From assembly GCA_028871345.1 (NCBI GenBank), contig JAGWNK010000003.1, forward strand, positions 91,412-155,411: a stretch of DNA of 64,000 bases, given 5' to 3'. The DNA is from Alphaproteobacteria bacterium (GTDB lineage: Bacteria > Pseudomonadota > Alphaproteobacteria > Micropepsales > Micropepsaceae). Numbering within the stretch: the stretch's first letter is position 1; each line of letters begins with the position of its first letter. The position numbers and the translations under genes were made by a program. Shown one piece after another: positions 46,309-54,790 of the stretch. Under the pieces are notes generated by a model, which was not told where the DNA came from, ran no database searches, and saw nothing but the letters and a program-made list of their open reading frames with translations.

Positions 46309-46701
46309 ATGTCGGACGATTTGGGGAAGCTCGTGCTCCGTGTGGGGCTCGGCGTGTTGCTTCTGTTTCACGGAGTGCACAAGCTTTTGAATGGCCTTGA
46401 TCCCATCAAGGCGATGCTGGCATCGCACAACATGTCCGACTCGCTGGCCTATGGGGTCTATCTGGGCGAACTGGTGGCGCCGGTGCTTGTGATCATCGGC
46501 CTGTTCTCGCGCATCGGCGCGCTTCTCATCGCGATCGATATGCTTGTCGCCGTGGTGCTCGCCGGACTGACGCGTGTGCTGGCGATCGGCCCGACAGGGG
46601 GCTACGCACTGGAACTCGAGGCGTTCTACTTCGTGGCGGCCGTGGCGATCAGCCTTCTGGGGGCGGGGCGCTTCAGCATCGGCTCGGGGCGCTGGAACTA
46701 G
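46309..46701 (+). CDS. DoxX-family membrane protein
   Basis: A 130-residue four-helix membrane protein with the DoxX pattern: RVGLGVLLLFHGVHKLLNG, AYGVYLGELVAPVLVIIGLF and IGALLIAIDMLVAVVLAG. DoxX proteins act with quinone or redox partners and thiol stress, but no specific role follows from the context. ATG 46309, with a GGGGG stretch before it; a GTG four codons earlier is in frame. Single gene with its own promoter. Confidence 0.88.
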   Translation: MSDDLGKLVLRVGLGVLLLFHGVHKLLNGLDPIKAMLASHNMSDSLAYGVYLGELVAPVLVIIGLFSRIGALLIAIDMLVAVVLAGLTRVLAIGPTGGYALELEAFYFVAAVAISLLGAGRFSIGSGRWN

Positions 46702-46781
46702 TTCGTTTCGCAAAAAATCTTTTTCCTGACGCAGCGGAAATACCAATCGCGGCGCAGCCGGCTATGTGCTTCATTTCCCGG

Positions 46782-46826
46782 TATAATCGTTTCTGCGACG
46801 CATTATTATTTCAACCATCATTGGTT
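46782..46826 (+). promoter_or_regulatory. Candidate promoter and operator before the tetR-type gene
   Basis: A TATAAT at 46782-46787 without a good -35, followed by an inverted repeat AACCA-TCAT-TGGTT at 46813-46826, about 90 bp before the start codon. TetR-family proteins often bind such dyads at their own promoters. Support is limited to symmetry and position. Confidence 0.35.
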
Positions 46827-46915
46827 AAGTCTCTGTAGTCAAAGGCTCTAGGGAAATTGACGCGCAGTCATGGCTGGGTAGACTGCGGCAGATTGATCCA
46901 CCTTGGGCAGGGACC

Positions 46916-47596
46916 ATGGACACCGTACCGATGAAGAACGGCTCGCAGCGCGCGATGCCTATGGGCAAGCGCGAGCAGACGAAGATCCAGAACCGCCAGC
47001 TCATCCTCGACGCGGCGAGGCAGGTGTTCGCCGAACTGGGATATGGCGCCACGACGGTGCGCGACATCATCCGCGCCACGCCGCTCGCCTCCGGGACCTT
47101 TTACAACTACTTCAAGTCCAAGGAGGAGGTCTATCAGGCCATACGCGACGAAGTCGCTTTGGCGATACGTCCGCGCCTGCACGAAGAGCGCGCCAAGGCG
47201 TCGACCGTCGAGCAATTCATCACCTGCACCTTCCGCACCTTCTTCGACTACGTCTCCGACGACCGAATAAACTTCCGCACTATCCGCCACGCCGCCGACA
47301 ATACGCGCGTGCGCATGGACACTCCGGAAGTGGTCGCCGGCTTCGAAGAGCTGCGCGAGGACATCGAAGTCGCGATCGCCAAGGGGCTCTTCCCGCCGGT
47401 CGATCCGGACATGCTGATGGCTGCCATCGTCGGCGTCGCCTTCGAGGTCGCCGAGCGCATGCTGCGCAAGGAGCCGCACGATCCCACCGCCGCGGCCGAC
47501 TTCGCGACGTCGCTGTTCCTGGGCGGCGTGCGCGCCTTGCCCTATGCGCAGACGGAGCTGCCGGCCTCCGAGGAGGTCACCTCGAACGCCGCTTAA
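46916..47596 (+). CDS. TetR-family transcriptional regulator
   Basis: A 226-residue regulator. The N-terminal TetR helix-turn-helix is clear: [22 protein letters not shown], then [21 protein letters not shown] (about residues 30-82). The ligand-binding C-terminal domain has no specific signature. An ATG at 46916 starts a 20-residue basic tail before the domain; later ATGs (residues 6, 14 and 16) are possible. The stop TAA and the convergent leuB stop share the four bases TTAA. Confidence 0.9.
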   Translation: MDTVPMKNGSQRAMPMGKREQTKIQNRQLILDAARQVFAELGYGATTVRDIIRATPLASGTFYNYFKSKEEVYQAIRDEVALAIRPRLHEERAKASTVEQFITCTFRTFFDYVSDDRINFRTIRHAADNTRVRMDTPEVVAGFEELREDIEVAIAKGLFPPVDPDMLMAAIVGVAFEVAERMLRKEPHDPTAAADFATSLFLGGVRALPYAQTELPASEEVTSNAA

Positions 47597-48699
47597 GCGG
47601 CAAGCTTGTCGAGAGCCTTGAGGACCGCGTCGGTCATCCCCGCGGTGCCGACCTTGGTCATGCCCGGCTGCATGATGTCGCCGGTGCGATAGCCCTCGGC
47701 GAGCACCTGTTCGACGGCCTTATCGAGAAGGGCGGCGTCTTCCGATCGCCCGAACGAATAGCGCAGGCACATCCCGAAGGAGAGTAGCGTGGCGATCGGA
47801 TTGGCCAGCCCCTTGCCGGCGATGTCGGGCGCGGAGCCGTGGATCGGTTCGTAGAGCGCCGGCTGGCGGCCGTGTGCATCCTTTGCGCCCAGAGAGGCCG
47901 AAGGCAGCATGCCGATCGAGCCGGTCAACTGCGCCGCCTCATCCGACAGGATGTCGCCGAACAGGTTGTCGGTGACGATGACGTCGAACTGCTTGGGATT
48001 GCGCACCAGCTGCATGGCGCAGTTGTCGGCGAGAATGTCGGTCAACTGGATGTCGGGGAATTCCGCATCGTGCACGCGATGGACGACTTCACGCCACAAA
48101 ACCCCCGTCACCATCACGTTCGATTTCTCCGCCGAGACGACGCGGCGCCCGCGCAGCCGTGCCAGCTCGAACGCCACGCGGGCGATGCGCTCGATCTCGT
48201 GGCTGGTGTAGACCTGCGAGTCGACGGCGCGCTTCTGGCCGTCCGCCAGCACGGTCGTTTCCTTGGGCAGGCCGAAATAGACGCCGCCCGTCAGCTCGCG
48301 CACGATCAGGATGTCGAGGCCCGACACGATCTCGGGCCTCAAGGAGGAGGCGTCCTTCAGGGCGTCGAAACACAGCGCCGGGCGCAGGTTGGCGAACAGC
48401 CCCAGATCCTTGCGCAGCCGCAGCAACCCCTGCTCGGGTTTCTTGTCGAAGGGCAGCTTGTCCCATTGCGGGCCGCCCACGGAGCCGAACAGGACCGCGT
48501 CCGCCGCCAGGGCTTTCTTCATCATCCCGTCCGTGGCTGGGGCGCCGTGCTTCTCGTAGGAACAGCCGCCCACCAGGTCCTGCGAAGTCGAGAACGACAG
48601 GTTCCGGTTGGCGGAATACCAGCCCATGAGGCGGCGGGTTTCCTCGATGATCTCCGGACCGATGCCGTCCCCGGGAAGGATGAGGATGTTGTAGGTCAT
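47593..48699 (-). CDS. leuB: 3-isopropylmalate dehydrogenase
   Basis: A 368-residue NAD-dependent decarboxylating dehydrogenase of leucine synthesis. The N-terminal [13 protein letters not shown], the substrate-binding [15 protein letters not shown] and [13 protein letters not shown], the metal site [15 protein letters not shown] and the NAD loop [18 protein letters not shown] are intact. ATG 48699 fits the family N-terminus; an upstream in-frame start at 48720 adds seven residues. leuD lies upstream on the same strand, separated by about 115 bp holding a REP-like hairpin. Confidence 0.96.
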   Translation of the reverse strand: MTYNILILPGDGIGPEIIEETRRLMGWYSANRNLSFSTSQDLVGGCSYEKHGAPATDGMMKKALAADAVLFGSVGGPQWDKLPFDKKPEQGLLRLRKDLGLFANLRPALCFDALKDASSLRPEIVSGLDILIVRELTGGVYFGLPKETTVLADGQKRAVDSQVYTSHEIERIARVAFELARLRGRRVVSAEKSNVMVTGVLWREVVHRVHDAEFPDIQLTDILADNCAMQLVRNPKQFDVIVTDNLFGDILSDEAAQLTGSIGMLPSASLGAKDAHGRQPALYEPIHGSAPDIAGKGLANPIATLLSFGMCLRYSFGRSEDAALLDKAVEQVLAEGYRTGDIMQPGMTKVGTAGMTDAVLKALDKLAA

Positions 48700-48724
48700 G
48701 TTCGTCGCTTGTCCTCGCATTTCA

Positions 48725-48811
48725 CTTCCGCGAAGGGGCGAGCCGCGTCGCGCGTGGCGGAAGGCTCAGGCCCCGCGCTCGTTTCGCTCGCGACCTCCCC
48801 TCGGGGGAGGG
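48725..48811. repeat. REP-like palindromic element between leuD and leuB
   Basis: A 7-bp stem CCTCCCC/GGGGAGG at 48794-48800 and 48804-48810 with a 3-base loop, and CTTCCGC/GCGGAAG arms at 48725-48731 and 48757-48763. The stretch CTCGTTTCGCTCGCGACCTC (48778 onward) matches CTCGCTGCGCTCGGCACCTC at 12083 onward with four differences and in the same orientation relative to the hairpin. It is the second copy of the element at 12004-12120. Confidence 0.55.
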
Positions 48812-48814
48812 AAC

Positions 48815-49420
48815 TCAAATCCAGGGCATCTGCGCCTTGTGCCCCGCCTCGTATGAGCTGATGGCGGCTTCGTGGCGCAAGGTGAGGCCGATGTCGTCCC
48901 AGCCGTTCAACAGGCATTGCTTGCGGAACGGGTCGACCTCGAAGGCGATGACGCCGCCGTCGGGGCCGCGGATCTCCTGCTTCTTCAGGTCCACCGAGAC
49001 GATGGCGTTGGCGCCGCGCGAGGCGTCGTCGAGCAGCTTGTCGATCTCGGACTGCGGCAGCGCGAGCGGCAGGATGCCGTTCTTGAAGCAGTTGTTGAAG
49101 AAGATATCGGCGAAGCTGGGAGCGATCACGCAGCGGATGCCGAAGTCCAGCAAGGCCCAGGGAGCGTGCTCACGGCTCGAACCGCAGCCGAAATTGGCGC
49201 CCGCGATCAGGATCTTCGCGCTCCGGTAGGCGGGCTTGTTGAGCACGAAGTCCGGGTTGTCGCTGCCGTCGGGGCGCGTGCGCATCTCGTGAAACAGCGC
49301 CGTGCCGAGGCCGGTGCGCTTGATCGTCTTGAGGAACTGCTTGGGGATGATCATGTCGGTGTCGACGTTGATCATCGGGAGCGGCGCCGCGACGCCTGAC
49401 AGGTGCTTGAACGGTTGCAT
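48815..49420 (-). CDS. leuD: 3-isopropylmalate dehydratase small subunit
   Basis: A 201-residue swivel-domain subunit that works with LeuC (not in this window) to isomerise isopropylmalate. The signature [12 protein letters not shown], the substrate loop [17 protein letters not shown] and the [12 protein letters not shown] block are clear. Upstream of leuB on the same strand; likely one transcript. ATG 49420 at the expected MQPFKHL N-terminus. Confidence 0.95.
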   Translation of the reverse strand: MQPFKHLSGVAAPLPMINVDTDMIIPKQFLKTIKRTGLGTALFHEMRTRPDGSDNPDFVLNKPAYRSAKILIAGANFGCGSSREHAPWALLDFGIRCVIAPSFADIFFNNCFKNGILPLALPQSEIDKLLDDASRGANAIVSVDLKKQEIRGPDGGVIAFEVDPFRKQCLLNGWDDIGLTLRHEAAISSYEAGHKAQMPWI

Positions 49421-49520
49421 GGCAGACGGGTTCTAGCCGCTACCATCGGTCGCGACAAGCGGGCTTCGCTGCCCCGTCGGGCAGGAATAACCTGACGGAA
49501 ATCCGGACACGGAGGGAACG

Positions 49521-49892
49521 ATGTCGAGGGCTCTGCTGCGCGACGCGCTGGGCTGGGGGCTGGTTCTTTGGTTGATCGGTTATGTTCTCGGCATTCTCCT
49601 CTTTTTCGTCCTGCCGCCGGCGGTCTTGGGCTGGGTCATTCTGCCGATCGGCCTGGTCATCACGCTTTGGGTGCTTTTCGCGGCCGTGAAGGGCGCGACG
49701 ATCCGATATTATGGCGTCATTGCGGTGGTCTGGACGGCGCTTGCCGTGGTCCTCGACTACCTGTTCATCGTCAGGCTTTTCCATCCGGCGGACGGCTATT
49801 ACAGACCGGACGTCTATCTCTATTACTCGTTGACATTTGTGCTGCCGTTTGTCGTCGGGTTCTTCAAGACGCGCCGCGCGGAAAGCGGTTGA
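49521..49892 (+). CDS. Small four-helix membrane protein, unknown
   Basis: A 123-residue protein with four hydrophobic segments (WGLVLWLIGYVLGILLFFVL, VILPIGLVITLWVLFAAV, YYGVIAVVWTALAVVLDYLF and YYSLTFVLPFVVGFF). No motif recognised. ATG 49521 with an AGGGAACG stretch just before it. Next gene on the same strand, 123 bp away, is the ferritin-like protein, but nothing links the two. Confidence 0.65.
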   Translation: MSRALLRDALGWGLVLWLIGYVLGILLFFVLPPAVLGWVILPIGLVITLWVLFAAVKGATIRYYGVIAVVWTALAVVLDYLFIVRLFHPADGYYRPDVYLYYSLTFVLPFVVGFFKTRRAESG

Positions 49893-50015
49893 ATCGCTGC
49901 GGCCCTGCGCTAAGCTTCCCGCGCCAAGGGCCACCGATGTTCAAATTTCCGTCCCGCCGGAAAACGGCGTCCGCAACGGCCCGCCGCGACGCCCGGTTCC
50001 GCATGAGGTTCTGCT

Positions 50016-50327
50016 ATGGCGAGCGAAGGCGTGCACGTTCCGTATGAGAAGCTGTCGCGCAAGACCCTGCATCTGCATTATGCCATCACTTCGCTCATGG
50101 AAGAGCTCGAAGCCGTCGACTGGTACAAGCAGCGGGCCGACGATGCCGAGGACCCCGAGCTGAAGGCCATCCTGCTTCACAACGCCCATGAGGAGATGGA
50201 GCACGCCGCGATGGTGCTGGAGTGGATTCGCCGCCAGGAGCCGCGTTTCGACAAGGAGTTGCGCGAGTATCTGTTCAAGGACGGCCCGATCACGGAGCTG
50301 GAGCATCAGGCGATGGGGCGGAAATAG
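50016..50327 (+). CDS. Encapsulated-ferritin-like (EncFtn-like) protein without encapsulin
   Basis: A 103-residue two-helix ferritin-like protein. Its core SLMEELEAVDWYKQRADDAE and HNAHEEMEHAAMVLEWIRR closely follows the Rhodospirillum rubrum EncFtn family. Ferroxidase residues are kept: Glu30, Glu60 and His63, with Trp36-Tyr37. EncFtn normally forms a decamer whose ferroxidase centre sits between subunits and is loaded into an encapsulin shell through a C-terminal targeting peptide. Here the protein stops at EHQAMGRK, with no such tail, and no encapsulin gene is beside it. Its last 38 bp overlap the convergent channel gene. Confidence 0.85.
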   Translation: MASEGVHVPYEKLSRKTLHLHYAITSLMEELEAVDWYKQRADDAEDPELKAILLHNAHEEMEHAAMVLEWIRRQEPRFDKELREYLFKDGPITELEHQAMGRK

Positions 50328-51207
50328 GCGTGTCCGGCTCGGTGTCGTGAAAGCGATGCAGGTCTATGATGCGCCGGCCTTGCGGCGCGAAGCTCAGGAC
50401 GTCGACGAACCGTTGGCCGCACAGGATCTGGTCTGCGGAATAGACATGGCGCGCGTAGATCGTGTCGGCCAGCGTGTCGTCGGTGCCGCTCAACAGCGCG
50501 ATCAGCTCGGCGTCCTGCGTCGCGAGCGATGTCGGCGTGGCGCCGTAGAGCGGGCTCGTCTCGTCGATCGTGTGCATCACCGTCCATGACAGGGCGAAGA
50601 GCGGCGTACGCGAACGGACCAGGCTGAGCTCGTCGAAGCGACGCATGACGATGCCTTCCTGCGTCGTCGCCTGGCGCGCGAACGATACCGAGATGCCGGC
50701 GCCGAGGATCTGGTTGCCGCGCTGGTTCATGGCGCGGAACATCAGCGTCGGACGCCCTTCGAAGGTGGCGATGACCGCGACATTCGAAAACAGCACGCGG
50801 GCGAAGGGCCGCGAGAAGCGCGCGAACACGAGCCCGGTGGCCAGGGCGCCGTTGACGAGCGCCACAAACGATTCAGCCGTCACCAGCATGTTGGCGTAGG
50901 GAGTCCTGGGCGACAGCACGCCGTAGCCGATCGAGCCGAAGGTCTGGATGCTGAAGTAGAACGCATCGGCGAACGAGCCCGGCCGTGCACCGGCGATGCC
51001 CGAGGGATCGAGCCGGTACAACTCGGCGAACACGGCGTTGATGCACAGGAACACCGCGGCGAGGCCCAGGATGAACTGCCACCACGGCGCCCGCAGGACA
51101 CCATGGTAGAAATCCGTCCAGCGGCTGGAGTCCTGGCCTCGAATGACGGTGACGCGGCGTCGTTTGCGCGGGGCCGATCTTGCTGCGCCGACCTCCGGTT
51201 CAGCCAT
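50290..51207 (-). CDS. Inward-rectifier potassium channel (KirBac type)
   Basis: A 305-residue channel: basic cytoplasmic N-terminus with slide helix (FYHGVLRAPWWQFILG), outer helix FILGLAAVFLCINAVFA, pore helix and selectivity filter FSIQTFGSIGYG (residues 92-96 SIGYG, where T-V/I-G-Y-G is typical), inner helix AESFVALVNGALATGLVFA, then the cytoplasmic immunoglobulin-like Kir domain (RPTLMFRAMNQRGNQI). Last gene of the thioredoxin-LON-Trm112-DUF971 string, starting inside the preceding gene (8-bp overlap ATGGCTGA). ATG 51207 preferred over upstream starts, which lie within DUF971. Confidence 0.9.
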   Translation of the reverse strand: MAEPEVGAARSAPRKRRRVTVIRGQDSSRWTDFYHGVLRAPWWQFILGLAAVFLCINAVFAELYRLDPSGIAGARPGSFADAFYFSIQTFGSIGYGVLSPRTPYANMLVTAESFVALVNGALATGLVFARFSRPFARVLFSNVAVIATFEGRPTLMFRAMNQRGNQILGAGISVSFARQATTQEGIVMRRFDELSLVRSRTPLFALSWTVMHTIDETSPLYGATPTSLATQDAELIALLSGTDDTLADTIYARHVYSADQILCGQRFVDVLSFAPQGRRIIDLHRFHDTEPDTPISAPSPDAPAP

Positions 51208-51541
51208 GCCCGCGACGCGCCTTGAGATAGGCGGCCCACTTCGCCTGCTGCTCGCGTCCGAGCTCCAGAAGATAGTCCCAGCTGTAGAGCCCGGTGTTGT
51301 GCCCGTCATCGAAGGTGATGCGCACGGCGTAATTGCCGACCGGCTCGAGTTGGTCGATGCGGACATCCTCCTTGCCCGTCACGATGCGCTTCTCGCCGGG
51401 ATTGTGGCCCTGGACTTCGGCGCTGGGGGATTCGACGCGCAGATATTCCGCGGGCAGCGCGAAGCGTCCGCCGTCGTCGAAGGAGACGGTCAGCGCCTTG
51501 CGGTCAGCAGCAACGCGCAGCTCGACTGGCCAGGCGTTCAT
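51200..51541 (-). CDS. DUF971 (gamma-butyrobetaine hydroxylase N-terminal-like) protein
   Basis: A 113-residue single-domain protein with the DUF971/GBBH-like fold: [49 protein letters not shown] region (central block near residues 65-90). The domain binds iron or zinc in some relatives and is often found near Mrp/Fe-S genes. Overlaps Trm112 by 4 bp and the channel gene by 8 bp. Exact role unknown. Confidence 0.85.
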   Translation of the reverse strand: MNAWPVELRVAADRKALTVSFDDGGRFALPAEYLRVESPSAEVQGHNPGEKRIVTGKEDVRIDQLEPVGNYAVRITFDDGHNTGLYSWDYLLELGREQQAKWAAYLKARRGHG

Positions 51542-51729
51542 CGCTTGAGCCGCTCCTCGTCCGTCAGCTCGCGCGCCTCGCCAGGCAGCATGATGGGCAC
51601 GCCCGAGCGGATGGGATAGGCGAGACCCGCCTGCCTGCTGATGAGTTCCTGCTTGTCGCGGTCGTAGATCAGCGTCGCCTTGGTCACCGGGCAGACGAGG
51701 ATTTCGAGAAGCTTGGGATCGACCTCCAT
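51538..51729 (-). CDS. Trm112-family zinc-ribbon-like protein
   Basis: A 63-residue small protein: [17 protein letters not shown], then [20 protein letters not shown]. This is the bacterial Trm112/YcaR family, cofactors or stabilisers of methyltransferases. Only one Cys of the usual zinc ligands is kept, as in many proteobacterial members. Sits 7 bp after the LON-domain gene and overlaps DUF971 by 4 bp. Confidence 0.9.
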   Translation of the reverse strand: MEVDPKLLEILVCPVTKATLIYDRDKQELISRQAGLAYPIRSGVPIMLPGEARELTDEERLKR

Positions 51730-51736
51730 GACGGCC

Positions 51737-52390
51737 TCAGTTCACCGACGCTGGCCCTTGCGGGCCGGCGTTGTCCATTTCGAGCAGCGCGACCAACGTG
51801 TCCACGCGTTCGTCCCAGCCCGGCGCTTCCAGCAGCGCCTGTTTCTCGGCCGGCTCGAAAGGACAGAGCATGGCGAGGGCATTGACCAGGGTCTCGGGCG
51901 GCGCGCCCAGCACGCTCTTCCAGTCGGCCTGGAGATCGCGGCGCGCGAGATAATCCCGCAGCGCGGCCAGCAGCCGGTCGCGGGGGAAATTCGACTCGTC
52001 CGCTTCCTTGAGGTCGCCGACGAACGGTGCGAAATCGGCTCTCACGCGGCGGTAGGGCGTGGGCGTCTCGATCTCTTCGGTCACCCGGAAGCGGCAGATG
52101 CCGGTCAGCGTGATCAGATAGCGCCCGTCGTCGCTTTCGCGGAAACCCGTCAGCCGGCCGGCGCAACCGATCGCGTTGAGCGGCGGCGTCAACGACTTGT
52201 CTTCGTGCAGCGTGGGTTGGATGAGCCCGATCAGGCGCTTGCCTGCCAGAGCGGTATCGACCAGCGCCAGATAACGAGGTTCGTACACGTTGAGCGGAAG
52301 CTGTCCGCGCGGCAGCAGCAGCACGCCCGTGAGCGGGAAGATGTCGACCGTCCGGGGCAGGTCGTCGAGCGTATTGTATTTGCCGCTCAT
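51737..52390 (-). CDS. LON substrate-binding domain protein
   Basis: A 217-residue protein consisting of the N-terminal LON domain only: [51 protein letters not shown] and the C-terminal helical part ending ALLEMDNA. No ATPase or protease domain follows, so it is not Lon itself. Such proteins are often next to thioredoxin CnoX in alphaproteobacteria, and a proteostasis role is likely but not proven. Follows trx by 6 bp. Confidence 0.9.
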   Translation of the reverse strand: MSGKYNTLDDLPRTVDIFPLTGVLLLPRGQLPLNVYEPRYLALVDTALAGKRLIGLIQPTLHEDKSLTPPLNAIGCAGRLTGFRESDDGRYLITLTGICRFRVTEEIETPTPYRRVRADFAPFVGDLKEADESNFPRDRLLAALRDYLARRDLQADWKSVLGAPPETLVNALAMLCPFEPAEKQALLEAPGWDERVDTLVALLEMDNAGPQGPASVN

Positions 52391-52396
52391 GGAGCC

Positions 52397-53335
52397 TCAG
52401 GAAAAGAGGATCGTGGACAACCGCCGCCGTGCAGCCACCGTCCGCGGGTCGGTGGGACCCATTGCCTCGAACAGCGTCACCAGATGCTTTCGCGCCGCCT
52501 CATCATTCCACTTGCGGTCGCGCTTGACAATTTCCAGCAGGGCATCGATGGCGGCGTCGCGGTCGCCTTTGGCGTCGAGGGCCAGGGCAAGATCATAACG
52601 CGTCTGATGGTCGTTGGGATCCGCCGCGACCTTGGCGGCCAGGGCCTCGGCGCTGCCGGCCGCCGCCTTGGCGCTCTCGCGGAGCTTCACTTCCGCCTGT
52701 ACCGCCCGCACGGCCTCGTCGTTGGCGTCGTCGGGTCGCACCAGCTGCAGCGTCGTCTTGGCCCGCTCCAGGTCCCCGCTGCGCAGATAGCAGCGCGCCA
52801 GCCCTGCCGCGGCCTTGGGATGGCCGGGTTCGTCCTGCAGGACGTGAGCGAAGGCTTGCGCCGCTTCGCCGATGTTTCCCGCCTCGAACATCTTGTCGGC
52901 TGCCGCCAGGACTTCGGCGGCGTGGTCGGCGCCGCCATGGCCTTGGCCGTCGCCGAGCAGCATCTGGACGAACTGCTTGATCTGACTGTCGGGGATCGCC
53001 CCCATGAAGCCGTCCACCGGCTGGCCGTCGCGGAAGGCATAGACGGTGGGGACGGACTGGATGCGCAGCTGACGGGCGATCTCCTGGTTCTCGTCAACGT
53101 TCACCTTGACCAGCTTGACGGCGCCCTTGGTCTCGTTGACGGCCTTTTCGAGTGCCGGGCCGAGCTGTTTGCAGGGGCCGCACCAGGGCGCCCAGAAATC
53201 GACGATGACGGGAACCTGGCGCGAGGCTTCGAGGACGTCGGCCGCGAACGTCGCCAGGGTTGCATCCTTGATGTGCGGACTTGCCCCCTCTGCGGGCTTC
53301 GCTGTGCTGGTCTTTCCCAGACCGATCAATGCCAT
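52397..53335 (-). CDS. Thioredoxin with C-terminal TPR domain (CnoX/YbbN-like)
   Basis: A 312-residue protein: thioredoxin domain (about 20-125) with intact active site APWCGPCKQLGP and the cis-Pro region SVPTVYAF, then a TPR tail (AADKMFEAGNIGEAAQAFAHVL, GLARCYLRSGDLERAKTTLQL, YDLALALDAKGDRDAAIDALLEI). CnoX proteins guard unfolded proteins under oxidative chlorine stress and hand them to chaperonin. With Cys-x-x-Cys retained it is also able to act as a redox enzyme. First gene of the five-gene string. Confidence 0.93.
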   Translation of the reverse strand: MALIGLGKTSTAKPAEGASPHIKDATLATFAADVLEASRQVPVIVDFWAPWCGPCKQLGPALEKAVNETKGAVKLVKVNVDENQEIARQLRIQSVPTVYAFRDGQPVDGFMGAIPDSQIKQFVQMLLGDGQGHGGADHAAEVLAAADKMFEAGNIGEAAQAFAHVLQDEPGHPKAAAGLARCYLRSGDLERAKTTLQLVRPDDANDEAVRAVQAEVKLRESAKAAAGSAEALAAKVAADPNDHQTRYDLALALDAKGDRDAAIDALLEIVKRDRKWNDEAARKHLVTLFEAMGPTDPRTVAARRRLSTILFS

Positions 53336-53402
53336 GGCTGCCTACCTTTCGCCCTCCAACATGGGCGTTTGGACCCCGAAAGAAAAGAGGCTCCGGCCGC
53401 GG

Positions 53403-53996
53403 TCAATCGTAGGCGGACAGCTGCTTGACCAGCCGGTCCCGGATGGCCGGCCATTCATCGGCAAGGATAGAATAGTAGACCGAGTCCCGAAAATATCCCT
53501 GGGGCATCCACATATGGGCGCGGAGGATGCCTTCTTCCGTGGCGCCCAGTTTGCGCAGCGCGGCCCGCGAGCGGGCGTTGCGCGAATCCGTCTTGAATTC
53601 GACCCTGTTGTAGCCGCTGTCGAAGGCTTTGCCGAGTATCAGGCACTTGGCCTCGGGATTGACCGCCGTGCCGCGCGCCCCCGCCACATACCAGGTGGCG
53701 CCGACCTCCAGCTTGGCGTGTTGGGGCGTGATCGCCAGATACGAGGTCGAACCAACGATGACGCCGTCAGCAAGGCGGCGCACCGCGAAGGTCATCTGCG
53801 TCCCTTTGGCCATCTCCTCGGCGAACAAGCGAAGGCGCGCCGCAAAGCCCTCGCTCATGTCGAAGGGCATGTAGGTCCAGATCGCCGGGTCGGCCGCCGC
53901 CTCGATCAGCGCGGCATGGTGGCGCTGCTCCAGCGGTTCCAGAGCGACGTAGCGGCCCTTCAACAGCCGAGGTCCCAGCGATTGAACGGGCTTCAT
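53403..53996 (-). CDS. GNAT-family N-acetyltransferase
   Basis: A 197-residue acetyltransferase of the RimJ/RimL type: the long-chain opening VALEPLEQRHHAALIEAAADP, the beta-bulge GSTSYLAI, GATWYV, the CoA-binding VEFKTDSRNARSRAALRKLGA and the final GYFRDSVYYSIL. Substrate unknown. The ATG overlaps the stop of the prolyl-tRNA editing gene (ATGA), so they are co-translated. Confidence 0.9.
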   Translation of the reverse strand: MKPVQSLGPRLLKGRYVALEPLEQRHHAALIEAAADPAIWTYMPFDMSEGFAARLRLFAEEMAKGTQMTFAVRRLADGVIVGSTSYLAITPQHAKLEVGATWYVAGARGTAVNPEAKCLILGKAFDSGYNRVEFKTDSRNARSRAALRKLGATEEGILRAHMWMPQGYFRDSVYYSILADEWPAIRDRLVKQLSAYD

Positions 53997-54517
53997 GATG
54001 TCATCTCCGGCAGCGTCGCAATGACTGGATCGTGTCCGCAAGCGCCTACGAAGCGCAAGAGGTCTTTGGCCGAGATGGCGATGGTGCGGTCGTTGCGCAA
54101 GGGGTGGAAGTTGAGGGGGTCCTGCGCCAGCATCGCTTCGTCGAGCACGGGACGAACGGCGTGGACCGCGTCGTTCATCAGCGCGAACGGTGTCACCGAA
54201 CCTGGCTCGATGCCGAGCGTGGCGATGAGAAGCTCCGCCGAGCCGAACGAATAGCGCGGCGCCTCAAGCTGCTTGGCCAGGGCGTTGAGGTCGAGCCGGA
54301 AATGGGCGCGCAACACGACCAGCCACAGGCCACCTTTGCGGTCCTTGAGGAAGAGGTTCTTGGTGTGGCAGCCGGGCAGTGCGATCACCGATGACGATTG
54401 CTCGACCGTGAAGACGGGGACGTGCTGGTAGGTCCGCCAGGCGATGTCGAGCCCGCGCAACCGGTCGTAGAGCGCGGCCTCGCGCGCGTCGGGGGAAGGA
54501 AGCATCTCGCAGGCCAT
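53993..54517 (-). CDS. Prolyl-tRNA editing protein (ProXp/YbaK-like)
   Basis: A 174-residue trans-editing protein of the INS/YbaK superfamily: GLDIAWRTYQHVPVFTVEQ, the tRNA-binding GCHTKNLFLKDRKG, GSVTPFALMND and a conserved FHPLRND near residue 140. It hydrolyses mischarged Ala-tRNA-Pro or similar. ATG 54517 is the most likely start; a GTG at 54526 is in frame. The stop overlaps the GNAT start. Confidence 0.9.
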   Translation of the reverse strand: MACEMLPSPDAREAALYDRLRGLDIAWRTYQHVPVFTVEQSSSVIALPGCHTKNLFLKDRKGGLWLVVLRAHFRLDLNALAKQLEAPRYSFGSAELLIATLGIEPGSVTPFALMNDAVHAVRPVLDEAMLAQDPLNFHPLRNDRTIAISAKDLLRFVGACGHDPVIATLPEMTS

Positions 54518-54790
54518 TGGAATCACCGCAACTCATGATGGGTGCTGTCGGGCACTCCCGTTTGGTCAAGAATGGCGCAACAATCCACAGACAAATCTTG
54601 GCCGACGTACTCGAATTGCCACACCGCAGCAACAAAGCGCCCGGCTCAGCGCTCCGCTGCGGCAGCAGCAATTGACACTGTTCGATTTGCTGTCACACGA
54701 TCTTTACAACTAATTAAAAATTGCAGGGGCTGACGCTCGGAATCCGGGAAATCGACATCCGCCGCGGGCGGAAAGAAAAGGGGCTGTCTC

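Noticed and set aside
50016..50327. Encapsulin partner gene next to the ferritin-like gene
   Set aside because: Both neighbours were read: a four-helix membrane protein upstream and a Kir channel downstream; neither is an HK97-fold protein.
54672..54677. TTGACA upstream of the TonB receptor as a -35 box
   Set aside because: At 16-18 bp spacing there is only CACACGAT or similar, not a credible -10; left unannotated.
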